A DNA stretch of 64,000 nt. Origin: Anaerolineae bacterium. Its GTDB lineage: Bacteria; Chloroflexota; Anaerolineae; Aggregatilineales; Aggregatilineaceae. Location: positions 116,937 to 180,936 of the forward strand of contig JAHDLB010000003.1 in NCBI GenBank assembly GCA_018432315.1. Direction: 5' to 3'. Made by a program: the position numbers and the translations under genes. Numbering within the stretch: the stretch's first letter is position 1; each line of letters begins with the position of its first letter. This document shows, piece by piece, positions 35,292-43,558 of the stretch. Below the pieces are notes generated by a model. That model ran no database searches. It saw nothing but the letters and a program-made list of their open reading frames with translations, and was not told where the DNA came from.

Positions 35292-35474
35292 TCAGTCGCC
35301 CAGCTTGTCGAACAGCCACAGCGCCCCGACGATGATCACCGCCAGGACCAGGAACGGGATCACGGTCCGGATGAGGGCGAATACCAGTTGCAGCGCCACC
35401 CACGCCAGGAACAGCAGCAGGGTCACGACCACGATTTGTTCGAGCAGGGATAGCTTCTTCAGTCGCTTGAGCAT
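35292..35474 (-). CDS. Small membrane protein
   Basis: A 60-residue protein with AAGGAAAT before the ATG at 35474. A basic amphipathic N-terminus (MLKRLKKLSLLEQ) leads into two hydrophobic segments (about 14-34 and 37-53), ending LFDKLGD. Convergent with the ABC ATPase gene and followed upstream by a second small membrane protein on the same strand. No family is recognised; structure suggests a membrane-embedded accessory peptide. Confidence 0.65.
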   Translation of the reverse strand: MLKRLKKLSLLEQIVVVTLLLFLAWVALQLVFALIRTVIPFLVLAVIIVGALWLFDKLGD

Positions 35475-35554
35475 GAGATTTCCTTCACTCCGCCAAAAAA
35501 CGGACTGCCCGGCTGCGGGGGTGAACCAGCCGGGCAGCCCATCCGGATGTCGCG

Positions 35555-35749
35555 TCAAGCAGCGCTCGGTTTTTGCACGCGCTTGTACAACATGATACCA
35601 CCCACGACCAGCGCGGCAAGGATCGCCAGCGGCACCAGCATCTTGACCAGGGCAATGACCAGCATCAGGGCGATCACGGCCAGAAGCAGCACGGCCACCA
35701 GCTTGAACATCTGGCCGATTGAGGGCAGGTTGTTGAGCATGTCGTTCAT
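35555..35749 (-). CDS. Small membrane protein
   Basis: A 64-residue protein starting MNDMLNNLPSIGQMFKLVAV with GGAGAG seven bases upstream, which decides this start against a longer in-frame extension. One long or two short hydrophobic segments (about 17-55) are followed by a basic tail YKRVQKPSAA. It shares size and layout with the protein at 35292-35474, 80 bp downstream, so the two may be a paired set of membrane microproteins. Function unknown. Confidence 0.65.
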   Translation of the reverse strand: MNDMLNNLPSIGQMFKLVAVLLLAVIALMLVIALVKMLVPLAILAALVVGGIMLYKRVQKPSAA

Positions 35750-35848
35750 CGTGTTCTCTCCATCACTGTGATGACAACGTTCATCACCCATCATTACGCA
35801 GAACGGCGCGCGCGGGTTGCGCCCCGTTCCCGAAAAAAGGAGGCCGAC

Positions 35849-36145
35849 ATGGCAGAAGACCGGATCGTGAACATCGGCGTGCAGGTGCTGCCGCTGACGG
35901 AAGACGCGCTGCCCATCGTGGATCGCGCCATCGCCGCCATCGCGGCCAGCGGGCTGCGCTACGAGGTTGGGCCGCTCGAGACGACCATCGAGGGACCGTT
36001 CGAGGCGGCGTGGGAGGCGGCGAAAGCCGCGCACCTGGCCTGCATCGAGGCGGGCGCGAAGCACGTGGTCACGCTCATCAAGGTGGCCGACGGCGCCGGC
36101 GGCGGCATGACCATCGACGAGAAAACGGCGAAGTACCGGGCGTAG
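35849..36145 (+). CDS. Thiamine-binding protein of the MTH1187/YkoF family
   Basis: A 98-residue protein with a perfect AAGGAGG six bases before the ATG. VNIGVQVLPL, then AIAAIAASGLRYEVGPLETTIEG and a central EAAWEAAKAAHLACIEAGAKHVVTLIKV match the ferredoxin-like MTH1187 (DUF77) family, in which tetramers bind thiamine or related compounds in a site between subunits. No ThiT/YkoE-type transporter gene is adjacent. It is divergent from the small membrane protein genes with about 100 bp between, and the 45-residue membrane protein gene follows. Confidence 0.85.
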   Translation: MAEDRIVNIGVQVLPLTEDALPIVDRAIAAIAASGLRYEVGPLETTIEGPFEAAWEAAKAAHLACIEAGAKHVVTLIKVADGAGGGMTIDEKTAKYRA

Positions 36146-36148
36146 TTG

Positions 36149-36157
36149 TGCTATAAT
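36149..36157 (+). promoter_or_regulatory. Extended -10 promoter of the 45-residue protein gene
   Basis: TG-n-TATAAT is a perfect extended -10 element, with the TG at 36149-36150 and TATAAT at 36152-36157. No -35 is needed with this motif. The predicted transcript has a leader of about 90 nt. Confidence 0.6.
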
Positions 36158-36256
36158 ATAAATGAAGGACAAATCAAGCGGGGCCCGTGTCGCCCACCCT
36201 GGCTTTATCCTGGCCTTATCCGTTTATAGGCGAAGGGTGAGTGAAGGAGGGACGCG

Positions 36257-36394
36257 ATGGACCACCGGCATAAGCCGCCGATCATCTCGCTGCAGATGCA
36301 CGTTGATTGGTCCAACCCGCTGCTGTACTGGTTCGTGGGTTGGTTTGGCGGCATCGGGCTGCTCGTCCTGCTGGCAGCGCTGATGTCCACTTAA
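36257..36394 (+). CDS. 45-residue single-pass membrane microprotein
   Basis: A short gene with ATG start and AAGGAGGGA about six bases upstream, its own extended -10 promoter and its own intrinsic terminator, so it forms a complete one-gene unit. The N-terminal 20 residues contain four His and two Pro (MDHRHKPPIISLQMHVDW). Residues about 22-43 form one membrane helix rich in Trp and Gly (LLYWFVGWFGGIGLLVLLAAL). A His-rich cytoplasmic face and a single helix suggest metal or partner binding at the membrane. I do not recognise the family. An overlapping alternative frame lacks these signals. Confidence 0.7.
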   Translation: MDHRHKPPIISLQMHVDWSNPLLYWFVGWFGGIGLLVLLAALMST

Positions 36395-36402
36395 GGGACC
36401 GT

Positions 36403-36432
36403 ACCGCGCCCGTCGAACGGCGCGGTTTTTTT
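36403..36432 (+). terminator. Terminator of the microprotein gene
   Basis: A perfect 8-bp stem ACCGCGCC / GGCGCGGT (36403-36410, 36419-36426) is followed by T residues to 36432. Confidence 0.85.
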
Positions 36433-36434
36433 GT

Positions 36435-37634
36435 CTACAGGGCGAACCCGTCCACCCGGTACGGCGCCACGGTGACGCCCGGCGCGATGGCGCGCACGCC
36501 GGCTTGCAGCTCGGTGATCTGGGCGTCCATCTCCGCCTCGTCGAGCGGGCGAATCCCCGCGTCGGCGGCCTGCTGGGGATATTCGGTGCCCGGCGCGGGC
36601 ACGTACTTCGACAGGTAGACCAGGTCGCCCGGCCCCAGGTCCATCGCCCGGATCGCCTCGACCGAGCGCCGCACGTGGTCAGCGGCGAAGCGGTCCCCGC
36701 CGATGCCCGCCATCAGGATCACGCCCGCCGCGATGCCGCCCGCCCGCAGCGCCTGCACCGCCTCGATCGCGTCCTCGACCGTACCCGGCTTGTTGAGGAA
36801 GTCCAGCAGGGCATTGTCGCCCGTCTCCAGCCCGATGTACGCCCGCTGCACGCCCAGCGCGTGCAGCTCGGCCCATTCCGCCGCCGACTTGCGCTCGACG
36901 TCGAACGCGCTGACGAACGAGTAGATCGGGCGCGGGCCATCCGGCAGGCCGAAGACGTCCTGCGCGATCGCCAGCAGGGCGCGCAGCCGCGCCTGGGGGA
37001 CGATCAGCGCGTTGGCGTCGGCCAGGAAAATGCCGCGCCGCAGGCTGAGCCCTTCGCCGAAGAAGTCGCGCACCGCCTCGCAGTGCGCCCGGAACGACTC
37101 CAGGCTGTGGATGCGAAACGCCCGATCGCGGTACAGCCCGCAGAAGGTGCAGCGGTTCCACGAACAGCCCTCGGTCGCCTGGAGCACCAGCGCCAGGTAT
37201 TGGTCGGGCGGCAGGATGCTCACCGGCTTGTACAGCCGGGCGAAGGCCGCGCCGTCGGCTTGCAGGCGCTCCGGCCCGAAGGCCAGCACGTGCGCCAGCG
37301 CGCTCGCCAGCCGTGCCCGGTCGCCGTCCGGCAGGTCGAGCTGGGGCGCGATTCCCGCCAGCTCGCGCAGCGCCGCGAAGGCCCACGCCAGCAGGGCCGC
37401 GCTCTCGCCCGGCGACAGCTCGCGCCGCCGCTGGCCGTTGTTTCGCAGCCGTTCCAACAGGCGGTGATCGAGCGTGCGCTGGTAGCTGCGCTCGTCCACG
37501 AACAGGCCCAACAGCCGCCCGGCGCGGTCGAAGCTGTAGCTCTCGCCGTAGCGCGGCGAGATGACCAGCGCCGCCCCGGCCAGGCTGGCGGTGATCGTGT
37601 CGCCGGTGGTGGGGTGGGTCGCATGAATCGGCAT
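36435..37634 (-). CDS. Radical SAM protein with CX4CX2C cluster motif
   Basis: A 399-residue protein; MPIHATHP is preferred as start because AGGA precedes it by about seven bases. The cluster motif is CSWNRCTFC (Cys157, Cys162, Cys165), a four-residue first gap rather than the usual three. It is followed by GLYRDRAFR, a pattern seen in one group of HemN/COG1032-like radical SAM proteins. IGLETGDNALLDFLNKPGT and GVILMAGIGGDRF are typical of the later strands of the barrel. These proteins use a [4Fe-4S] cluster and S-adenosylmethionine to form a radical. The substrate is not known. The first 130 residues contain an additional domain of unknown role. Confidence 0.85.
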   Translation of the reverse strand: MPIHATHPTTGDTITASLAGAALVISPRYGESYSFDRAGRLLGLFVDERSYQRTLDHRLLERLRNNGQRRRELSPGESAALLAWAFAALRELAGIAPQLDLPDGDRARLASALAHVLAFGPERLQADGAAFARLYKPVSILPPDQYLALVLQATEGCSWNRCTFCGLYRDRAFRIHSLESFRAHCEAVRDFFGEGLSLRRGIFLADANALIVPQARLRALLAIAQDVFGLPDGPRPIYSFVSAFDVERKSAAEWAELHALGVQRAYIGLETGDNALLDFLNKPGTVEDAIEAVQALRAGGIAAGVILMAGIGGDRFAADHVRRSVEAIRAMDLGPGDLVYLSKYVPAPGTEYPQQAADAGIRPLDEAEMDAQITELQAGVRAIAPGVTVAPYRVDGFAL

Positions 37635-37717
37635 GGCAGGTCCTGGGTTCCTGGTGTGCAGCAATCGGCCAACGGATGTAAACTCACATTATAACAAGGA
37701 CAGGTGAGGACAGCGGC

Positions 37718-38317
37718 GTGAGTGACTCCCCTCCGAACGACGCGGTTGCCGTCGTGGCCTACAACCCGGCATGGCCGCTGCTGTTCGAAGACGAACGCGC
37801 CCGGCTGGCGGCGGCGCTGGGCGATGGCGTCGTCGAGATCGAGCACATCGGCAGCACATCGGTCCCCGGCCTCAGCGCCAAGCCGGTCATCGATATCCTG
37901 GTGGCCGTCGAGCGCTTCGACTCAATCGAGGCGTGCGACCGGCGGCTGGCTCCGCTGGGCTACTGGCGGCCCACGCCCCAGGACTTCGACGAATCCGCGC
38001 ACCGGTTCTACCGGCGAGGCTCGCCGCGCAGCCACCACCTGCACATCGTCGAGTTCGGCACGTGGGAGCACCGGCGGCACCTGGTCTTCCGCGACTACCT
38101 GCGCGGGCACCCGGACATCGCGCGGCTGTACGCCGACGTCAAGCGCGAGCTGGCGCTGGCCTTCAAGCACAACCGCCCGGCCTACACCAACGGCAAGACG
38201 GCATTCATCAAGTCGATCGTGGCCCGCGCGCTGACCGAGATCGCCGACCCGGCGCTGAGCGCGCTGGCCGAGCGAGCGGCCCATTCCGAGGATACGGAAT
38301 CGCATGACACACCCTGA
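37718..38317 (+). CDS. GrpB / UPF0157 family protein
   Basis: A 199-residue protein with GTG start. VAYNPAWPLLFEDERARL, IEHIGSTSVPGLSAKPVIDILV and HRFYRRGSPRSHHLHIVEFG are diagnostic for the GrpB family, a nucleotidyltransferase-like fold (GS-x-DxD pattern, here GST-KPVID) of unclear activity, sometimes fused to dephospho-CoA kinase. The next gene, a triple zinc-ribbon protein, begins 14 bases before this stop, so the two are probably coupled. The function is not established. Confidence 0.9.
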   Translation: MSDSPPNDAVAVVAYNPAWPLLFEDERARLAAALGDGVVEIEHIGSTSVPGLSAKPVIDILVAVERFDSIEACDRRLAPLGYWRPTPQDFDESAHRFYRRGSPRSHHLHIVEFGTWEHRRHLVFRDYLRGHPDIARLYADVKRELALAFKHNRPAYTNGKTAFIKSIVARALTEIADPALSALAERAAHSEDTESHDTP

Positions 38318-39866
38318 CGCTTCTGCCCCAGGCGGGCCGGTGAAGTTCCCGCGCTGCCCGGCCTGCGACGCGCGAATGGTGCCCAACCCGGACGGGCCGG
38401 GGCTGTGGTGCCAGTTCTGCGGGACGGTCCGCGCCGACGACGCAGCGCATGCCCTGCGCGACCGGGCGGCGACCGCCAGGAGCGACTACCAGCCGCCGGG
38501 CCGCGACCCGTTCATGAGCGCCGATCTGCACCGCGCGCTCGACCAGGCGTGGGAGTGCATCCAGGCGGGCGACCGGGTCACGGCGGCGTACGTCCTGCGC
38601 CAGGCGCAGCGGGCGTATCCCGAATCGGCGGACATCTGGTACCTGCTGTCGCTGACCACCGCCGACCGCGGCGAGCAGTTCGGCTACCTGACCGCCGCAC
38701 TGGAGGCGCAGCCGTATCACGACTACGCGTGGCGCGACAAGGGCATCCTCGAAGGCGTGATCCCGACCGGGGACGCGCCGGAGCAGGCCGACCCCGCCGG
38801 GCCGGTCGAGGCCGAGGCGGCGACGGACGCCTGCCCGCTGTGCGGCGGGGCGCTGGCTCACGACGCGGCGCTGGGGGCTGCCGTCTGCGCGCACTGTGGA
38901 TTCCGGCCCGGCCAACCGCGCGTGTCCGCCGTCCGCAGCGGCTTCGATCCGCTCGAACACGCGCTGCTCCAGCGGCGGTTTGGGTTCAGCCGCGAATGGC
39001 GGATCGGCGCGCGCGTGCTGCGCTGTGCCAACTGCGCGGCGCAGTCGACGCTGAGCGGGGCGGCGCTCTCGACGGTGTGCCCATTCTGCGGCAGCGCGCA
39101 CGTGCTGGTCGCGGACGCGGTCGGCTCGTTCGAGCAGCCGGACGCGCTGCTGCCTTTTCGCATCGACCGGCGCACGGCGGCCCGCTCCGTCGATCACCGG
39201 CTGGGCGCGGAGGGGCGGCGCGGCGTGGTGCGCGGCGAGCTGTGGGGCGTCTACCTGCCGTTCTGGTCGTTCACCGGCGCGGCCTCGGTGACGCCGCCGC
39301 CCGGCAGCGAGCCGGCCCTACCCGGCGCCGGCGACATGCCCGAAGTGCTGGTCGGCGGCGTGACGCATCCCCGCCAGCCCGCGCTCGACAACCTGATGCC
39401 CTACGATCTGCGCGATCTGATCGCCTACGATCCGTGCCACCTGGCCCGCTGGCCCGCCCAGGTCTACAGCGTGGACGTGATCCAGGCGTCGATCACGGCG
39501 CGCGCCTGTTTCAAACACCTGGCGCGGCGGCGGTTTTCCGGCCACGACTGGGACACACCCCCGGCGGTGCTGGCCCGCACCGACGGCGACTACACCCCGC
39601 CGGATACGCCGTTCTGGCGGGCCGCCCGCGTGGACGTGGGCCGCCTCGAATACCGGCTGCTGCTGCTCCCCGCCTGGACCATCATCCTCTATTTGCAGTC
39701 CGGCGCGCGGCTCCCGGCGCTGGTCAACGGCCAGACGGGCGAGGCGGTCATCCTCGCCAGCTTCGAGGATCCGGACCGCGTCCTCGCCGGTGCGGCAGCG
39801 GTTCCCGCCCAGGACCTGCCACAGCCGCGCCCCAGCCCGATTCGCCCGCTCCGCCCGCGGAGGTGA
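38304..39866 (+). CDS. Triple zinc-ribbon protein with TPR-like segment
   Basis: A 520-residue protein overlapping the GrpB gene by 14 bp. Three Cys4 zinc ribbons: Cys18, 21, 36, 39; Cys177, 180, 195, 198; and Cys241, 244, 259, 262. Residues about 75-145 resemble a pair of tetratricopeptide helices (YVLRQAQRAYPESADIWYLLS). The last 240 residues contain strands with YLPFWSFTG, DLMPYDLR and LLLLPAWTIILYL, perhaps a beta-domain touching the membrane. There is no signal peptide. Zinc-ribbon plus membrane-proximal domain proteins (for example DUF2296- or PrgI-like) are known, but I cannot assign it. Its stop lies seven bases before the PPSR-type gene, sharing the ribosome site. Confidence 0.72.
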   Translation: MTHPDASAPGGPVKFPRCPACDARMVPNPDGPGLWCQFCGTVRADDAAHALRDRAATARSDYQPPGRDPFMSADLHRALDQAWECIQAGDRVTAAYVLRQAQRAYPESADIWYLLSLTTADRGEQFGYLTAALEAQPYHDYAWRDKGILEGVIPTGDAPEQADPAGPVEAEAATDACPLCGGALAHDAALGAAVCAHCGFRPGQPRVSAVRSGFDPLEHALLQRRFGFSREWRIGARVLRCANCAAQSTLSGAALSTVCPFCGSAHVLVADAVGSFEQPDALLPFRIDRRTAARSVDHRLGAEGRRGVVRGELWGVYLPFWSFTGAASVTPPPGSEPALPGAGDMPEVLVGGVTHPRQPALDNLMPYDLRDLIAYDPCHLARWPAQVYSVDVIQASITARACFKHLARRRFSGHDWDTPPAVLARTDGDYTPPDTPFWRAARVDVGRLEYRLLLLPAWTIILYLQSGARLPALVNGQTGEAVILASFEDPDRVLAGAAAVPAQDLPQPRPSPIRPLRPRR

Positions 39867-39870
39867 CGCC

Positions 39871-40701
39871 ATGAGCGCGCCGCCGATCTTCATCGTGTCG
39901 GGTGGGGCGGGGGCCAGTGGGCAGCAGCTCGCCCGGACGGCGCTGGCCCAGTTCGAGGGCGCGCACGTCCCGATCGAGATCGTCCCGCACGTGCAGCAGA
40001 TCGACCAGCTCGAGGACGTGGTGCAGCGCGCGGTGCTCTCCGGCGGGATCATCGTGCACACGCTGGTCGATGCCGATCTGCGCAGCGCGCTGGTCGAGCT
40101 GACCCGCGAGCGCAGCGTCACCGCCATCGATCTGATCGGCCCGCTGCTGCTGCACCTGACGCGCATCCTCGGCGAGCGCCCGATCGGCCAGCCGGGGCTG
40201 TACCGCCAGCTTCGCGAGGACTATTTCAAGCGGATCGAGGCCATCGAGTTCACCGTCGATCACGACGACGGGCGCAAGCCGCACGAGCTGGGGCTGGCCG
40301 AGATCGTGATCGCGGGCGTGTCGCGCGTGGGCAAGACCCCGCTGAGCATGTACCTCTCGACGCGCGGCTGGAAGGTCGCCAACGTCCCGTTAGTGCGCGA
40401 GATCGCGCCTCCGGCTGAGCTGTTCGAGATCGACGCGCGGCGCGTGGTCGGCCTGACCATCGACGAGGAGCAGCTCGCCGCCTACCGGCGCCGGCGCGGG
40501 GCCAAGCTGGGGCTGGCCGGGCAGACGGCCTACACCGATCATGCCGCGCTCTACGAGGAGACGGCGTTCGCGCAGGCGGTGTTCCGGCGCGGACGTTTCG
40601 CCGTGGTGGACATCACCGACAAGCCGATCGAAGAGAGCGCCGACGAGGTCGTCGAGCACGTCGTCCGCCGCCTGCGCCAGAATCCCGGCGAGGGGGGATA
40701 G
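39871..40701 (+). CDS. ppsR: PEP synthetase / pyruvate phosphate dikinase regulatory protein (DUF299)
   Basis: A 276-residue protein; GGAGG overlaps the previous stop and lies seven bases before the ATG, so reinitiation is likely. IFIVSGGAGASGQQLARTALAQF, the Walker A-like GVSRVGKTPLSMYLS (about 149-163) and LVREIAPPAELFEID then VGLTIDEEQL are hallmarks of the DUF299 family. These bifunctional enzymes use ADP to phosphorylate, and phosphate to dephosphorylate, a Thr near the catalytic His of PEP synthetase or PPDK. No ppsA or ppdK gene lies in the window. Operon context (GrpB and zinc-ribbon protein) is unusual. Confidence 0.9.
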   Translation: MSAPPIFIVSGGAGASGQQLARTALAQFEGAHVPIEIVPHVQQIDQLEDVVQRAVLSGGIIVHTLVDADLRSALVELTRERSVTAIDLIGPLLLHLTRILGERPIGQPGLYRQLREDYFKRIEAIEFTVDHDDGRKPHELGLAEIVIAGVSRVGKTPLSMYLSTRGWKVANVPLVREIAPPAELFEIDARRVVGLTIDEEQLAAYRRRRGAKLGLAGQTAYTDHAALYEETAFAQAVFRRGRFAVVDITDKPIEESADEVVEHVVRRLRQNPGEGG

Positions 40702-40716
40702 CGCTCGCGGCCACAA

Positions 40717-40754
40717 CAAAAAAACCGGGATGGTCCGCGCGGGGCCATCCCGGT
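40717..40754 (-). terminator. Terminator of rplS, bidirectional stem
   Basis: A perfect 10-bp stem ACCGGGATGG / CCATCCCGGT (40724-40733, 40745-40754) is followed on the minus strand by seven or eight T residues. Confidence 0.85.
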
Positions 40755-40822
40755 GTCAAACGCACAAAAAGCCTATGGCGATCATAGGCTGGGTGAGGTG
40801 AGCGAGCGCAGACCGGCGCGCA

Positions 40823-41167
40823 TTACATCCGGCGTTCTTTGAGCCGGGCCGCCTTGCCGCGACGTTCGCGCATGTAGTAAAGCTGGGCGCGGCGCACTTT
40901 GGCATGGCGCAGCACTTCGATCTTCTCGATGCGCGGGCTGCGCAGCAGGAAGGTGCGCTCTACGCCGACGCCGTGGCTGGCGATGCGGCGCACGGTGAAG
41001 TTCTTATCGTTGCCGCCGCCGCGCAGGCGGATTATCGTGCCGGGGAACACCTGGACGCGCTCGCGGTCGCCTTCGACGATCCGCAGGTGGACGCGCACGG
41101 TGTCGCCAGGGAACAGTTCGGGAAAGCCGCGGTCTTCAGCTTCGAGTGCTTTTACGAGGTCGGTCAT
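40823..41167 (-). CDS. rplS: 50S ribosomal protein L19
   Basis: A 114-residue protein, the normal size of L19. [41 protein letters not shown] is characteristic, and the C-terminus [25 protein letters not shown] is the conserved basic tail; the protein sits at the 30S-50S interface. Start chosen from the family and from AAAGGA nine bases upstream. It lies alone without the usual trmD/rimM/rpsP neighbours. A sound promoter is readable 110-130 bp upstream. Confidence 0.97.
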   Translation of the reverse strand: MTDLVKALEAEDRGFPELFPGDTVRVHLRIVEGDRERVQVFPGTIIRLRGGGNDKNFTVRRIASHGVGVERTFLLRSPRIEKIEVLRHAKVRRAQLYYMRERRGKAARLKERRM

Positions 41168-41271
41168 CTGACGAAATCCTTTGCAAACTGAACGCGGCAC
41201 GTCACGGCGCCGCCGTTTGTGTTTTTCAAATGGGTGACGGCGCGCCAGGCACGGGCCGTCGGAGCGCGAGA

Positions 41272-41300
41272 ATTGTAGCATACCCCGATCCCTTTTTCAA
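41272..41300 (-). promoter_or_regulatory. rplS promoter
   Basis: On the minus strand, TTGAAA (41300-41295), 17 bp, TACAAT (41277-41272). The predicted leader is about 98 nt, long enough for autoregulatory structure. Confidence 0.7.
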
Positions 41301-41414
41301 TGGCGCTTTTGCGCGGGGCGCGCGGGTGCTTGTGCTGGCTGCGCACTGATGGTAAACTGCCAGCAGATGACAACGCGGGGTGTTCTCGCTTGCAGCCCCC
41401 AGGAGAGTAAATCT

Positions 41415-42905
41415 ATGCGGTCGCACACACGTCACGCGCTTTGGTTGGTGATGGTGCTGGTGTTATCAGGCTGTTACCGGTCCATCGGCGGGAACCTGGA
41501 GCCCACTCCGGCCAACGTCGACGTGACCCAGGTGATGAGCATTCCCACCATGCCGCCAACCTTCACGCCTCTGGCCGAAGCGCAGGAGACCGAGGAAGTG
41601 GCCGAGCCGACGGTCGAGCAGGCGACCGAACTACCGTCGCCAATGCCGTCCGACACGCCCACCGAGGCCGTGCCTCCGGCGACCGAGATGCCCGATCAGG
41701 CGGCCTTGCCGGACGGGCAGGGCGGCCCGGTGGACAGCACCGGCCCCAGCCCGACGTTCACCGTGACGCCCGGCGCGATTGCCCTGGCGATCACCGATAC
41801 GCCGCCCCCGCCGACGAACACCGAGGTGCCGCCCACCAACACGCCGGAGCCGACCGCCATCCCCACCGAGGCGCCGGTCCTGCCGACGAACACGCCGCTC
41901 CCGACCGATCCGCCGACCGCCATGCCGACCCTCGGCCCCACGGCGTCGTTCACGCCGGTGCCGTTCAACCGGCTGGCGCCGTCCGCGACCTATACGCCGT
42001 TCTTGCCGCCGGGCGTAGCCGCGCAGGTCCAGGAACCGCAGCAGCCGCAGGAAGCCGTCCCGCTGGGCGAGCGCCCGACTGAAACGATCGCGCCGGCGGA
42101 AGCTGCGCCGCCCGAAGCGCCCGCGGATGACGGGCTGACCGACGGCCAGGGCGGGCCGGTCTTCACCGAGACGCCGGTCGAGATCGCCCAGGTGCCCACC
42201 GCGACTCTGAGCGCGGGCCAGGCCACGGCCACCGCGCTCGTCTACGGCGCGACGGCCACCTCAGCCGCGGCCCAGGGCACGATCCTGCCGCCACTGGGCG
42301 TGACCGACACCGCCCCGCCGGCTGAGCTGCAGCCGGGCCTGGATTCGCAGGCCGAGCCCGTCCAGGGGGACAACGTGCTCATCGTGACGGCCACCCCCGC
42401 CACGCAGGCCGGGCAGTGCGACAGCCACCTGATCTCGCCCGGCGAGAACCTGTACCGGATCTCGCAGCAGTACGGCGTGACGGTCGACCAGATCGCGCAG
42501 GCCAACAACATCGTGAATCCGGACCTGATCCGCGCGGGCGACACGCTCGTGATCCCGTGCCCGCTGCCTGCCACGCCCGCCCCCGCCGGGGCCGCTGACG
42601 GCCAGGGCGGGTTTGCCGACACCACGACCACCACCACCGCCGCGCCGGGCACCTACATCGTCGAGCCGGGCGACAACCTGTACCGCATTTCGCTGCGGTT
42701 CGGCGTCAGCATGACGGCGCTGATGCAGGCCAACGGCATGACGCCCGCCACGATCAACGTGCTCTACGCGGGCCAGCAGTTGGTGATCCCCGGCGGCACG
42801 ACGCAGCAGACGCAGGTCCTCCCGACCGCCACGCCTCAGCAGCAGGACGTGCTGCCCCCGGCGGAAGGCGGCGTGATCATCATCACCGCGACGCCGTTCC
42901 AATGA
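41415..42905 (+). CDS. Lipoprotein with long Thr/Pro-rich region and two LysM domains
   Basis: A 496-residue protein with AGGAGAG before the ATG. The N-terminus has a short hydrophobic helix and lipobox LSGC (Cys20). Residues about 25-330 are Thr, Pro, Glu and Ala-rich with repeats of PTNTPEPT and LTDGQGGP types, like an extended surface stalk that may be O-glycosylated. LysM modules lie at about 335-380 and 413-460; each has the GENLYRIS/GDNLYRIS core. LysM binds peptidoglycan. No catalytic domain. The protein probably anchors a stalk to membrane and wall at once. The opposite strand has a long open frame that I reject. Confidence 0.8.
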   Translation: MRSHTRHALWLVMVLVLSGCYRSIGGNLEPTPANVDVTQVMSIPTMPPTFTPLAEAQETEEVAEPTVEQATELPSPMPSDTPTEAVPPATEMPDQAALPDGQGGPVDSTGPSPTFTVTPGAIALAITDTPPPPTNTEVPPTNTPEPTAIPTEAPVLPTNTPLPTDPPTAMPTLGPTASFTPVPFNRLAPSATYTPFLPPGVAAQVQEPQQPQEAVPLGERPTETIAPAEAAPPEAPADDGLTDGQGGPVFTETPVEIAQVPTATLSAGQATATALVYGATATSAAAQGTILPPLGVTDTAPPAELQPGLDSQAEPVQGDNVLIVTATPATQAGQCDSHLISPGENLYRISQQYGVTVDQIAQANNIVNPDLIRAGDTLVIPCPLPATPAPAGAADGQGGFADTTTTTTAAPGTYIVEPGDNLYRISLRFGVSMTALMQANGMTPATINVLYAGQQLVIPGGTTQQTQVLPTATPQQQDVLPPAEGGVIIITATPFQ

Positions 42906-42941
42906 TCGTTGCTGTTTCGCGGCTGGCCTGAGATAATCGAC

Positions 42942-42973
42942 GAGAGCGGCTCATCGAGGGTCGCTCTCTTTTT
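42942..42973 (+). terminator. Terminator of the LysM lipoprotein gene
   Basis: Stem GAGAGCG / CGCTCTC (42942-42948, 42962-42968) is followed by five T residues. Confidence 0.8.
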
Positions 42974-43018
42974 GTGGAGTTCATCGAGTCGCGGACACCC
43001 CATCAGCGGAGAAAAACC

Positions 43019-43558
43019 ATGCGCCGACTAGAAGAAACGGTCCTTTCGTCCGAGCCGGTCTACCTGGGCAAGCTGGTCAACCTGTACACCGAGCAGGTCG
43101 AACTGCCCGACGGCGGCACCGCGCTGCGCGAGATCGTCCGGCACCCCGGCGCGGTGGCGATGGTTCCCCTGGCGGAAAACGACGAGGTGATCCTGGTGCG
43201 CCAGTTCCGGCTGGCCGCGGGGCGCGTCATGCTGGAGATTCCGGCGGGGACGCTCAACCCCGGCGAGGACCCGCGGGAAGCCGCCGCGCGCGAGCTGCAG
43301 GAGGAGATCGGCTACCGGCCCGGCAGGCTGGAACCGCTGGGCGGCGAGTTCACCGCGCCCGGCTACACCACCGAGTACATTCACCTGTTCCTGGCGACCG
43401 ATCTCGAAGCGTCGGCGCTGGCGATGGACGACGACGAGTTTCTGGAAATCGTGCGGCTGCCGCTGGCCGAGGCGCTGCGCCGGGTCGACGCGGGCGAGAT
43501 CGCGGACGGCAAGACGATCATCGGGCTGCTGCAGGTGGCGCGCCGCCTGGGGCGCTAG
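43019..43558 (+). CDS. Nudix hydrolase, ADP-ribose pyrophosphatase-like
   Basis: A 179-residue protein starting MRRLEETVLSSEPVYLGK with CGGAGA upstream. The Nudix box GTLNPGEDPREAAARELQEEIGY matches GX5EX7REUXEEXGU exactly. The N-terminal strand VYLGKLVNLYTEQVELPDG and VILVRQFRLAAGRVMLEIPAGTLN are typical of the ADP-ribose pyrophosphatase subgroup (NudF-like), which splits ADP-ribose to AMP and ribose 5-phosphate and cleans up NAD turnover. It stands alone after the terminator. Confidence 0.93.
   Translation: MRRLEETVLSSEPVYLGKLVNLYTEQVELPDGGTALREIVRHPGAVAMVPLAENDEVILVRQFRLAAGRVMLEIPAGTLNPGEDPREAAARELQEEIGYRPGRLEPLGGEFTAPGYTTEYIHLFLATDLEASALAMDDDEFLEIVRLPLAEALRRVDAGEIADGKTIIGLLQVARRLGR

Noticed and set aside
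42261..42902. Minus-strand frame opposite the LysM lipoprotein
   Set aside because: The plus-strand product has a lipobox and two LysM modules; the antisense frame is low-complexity.
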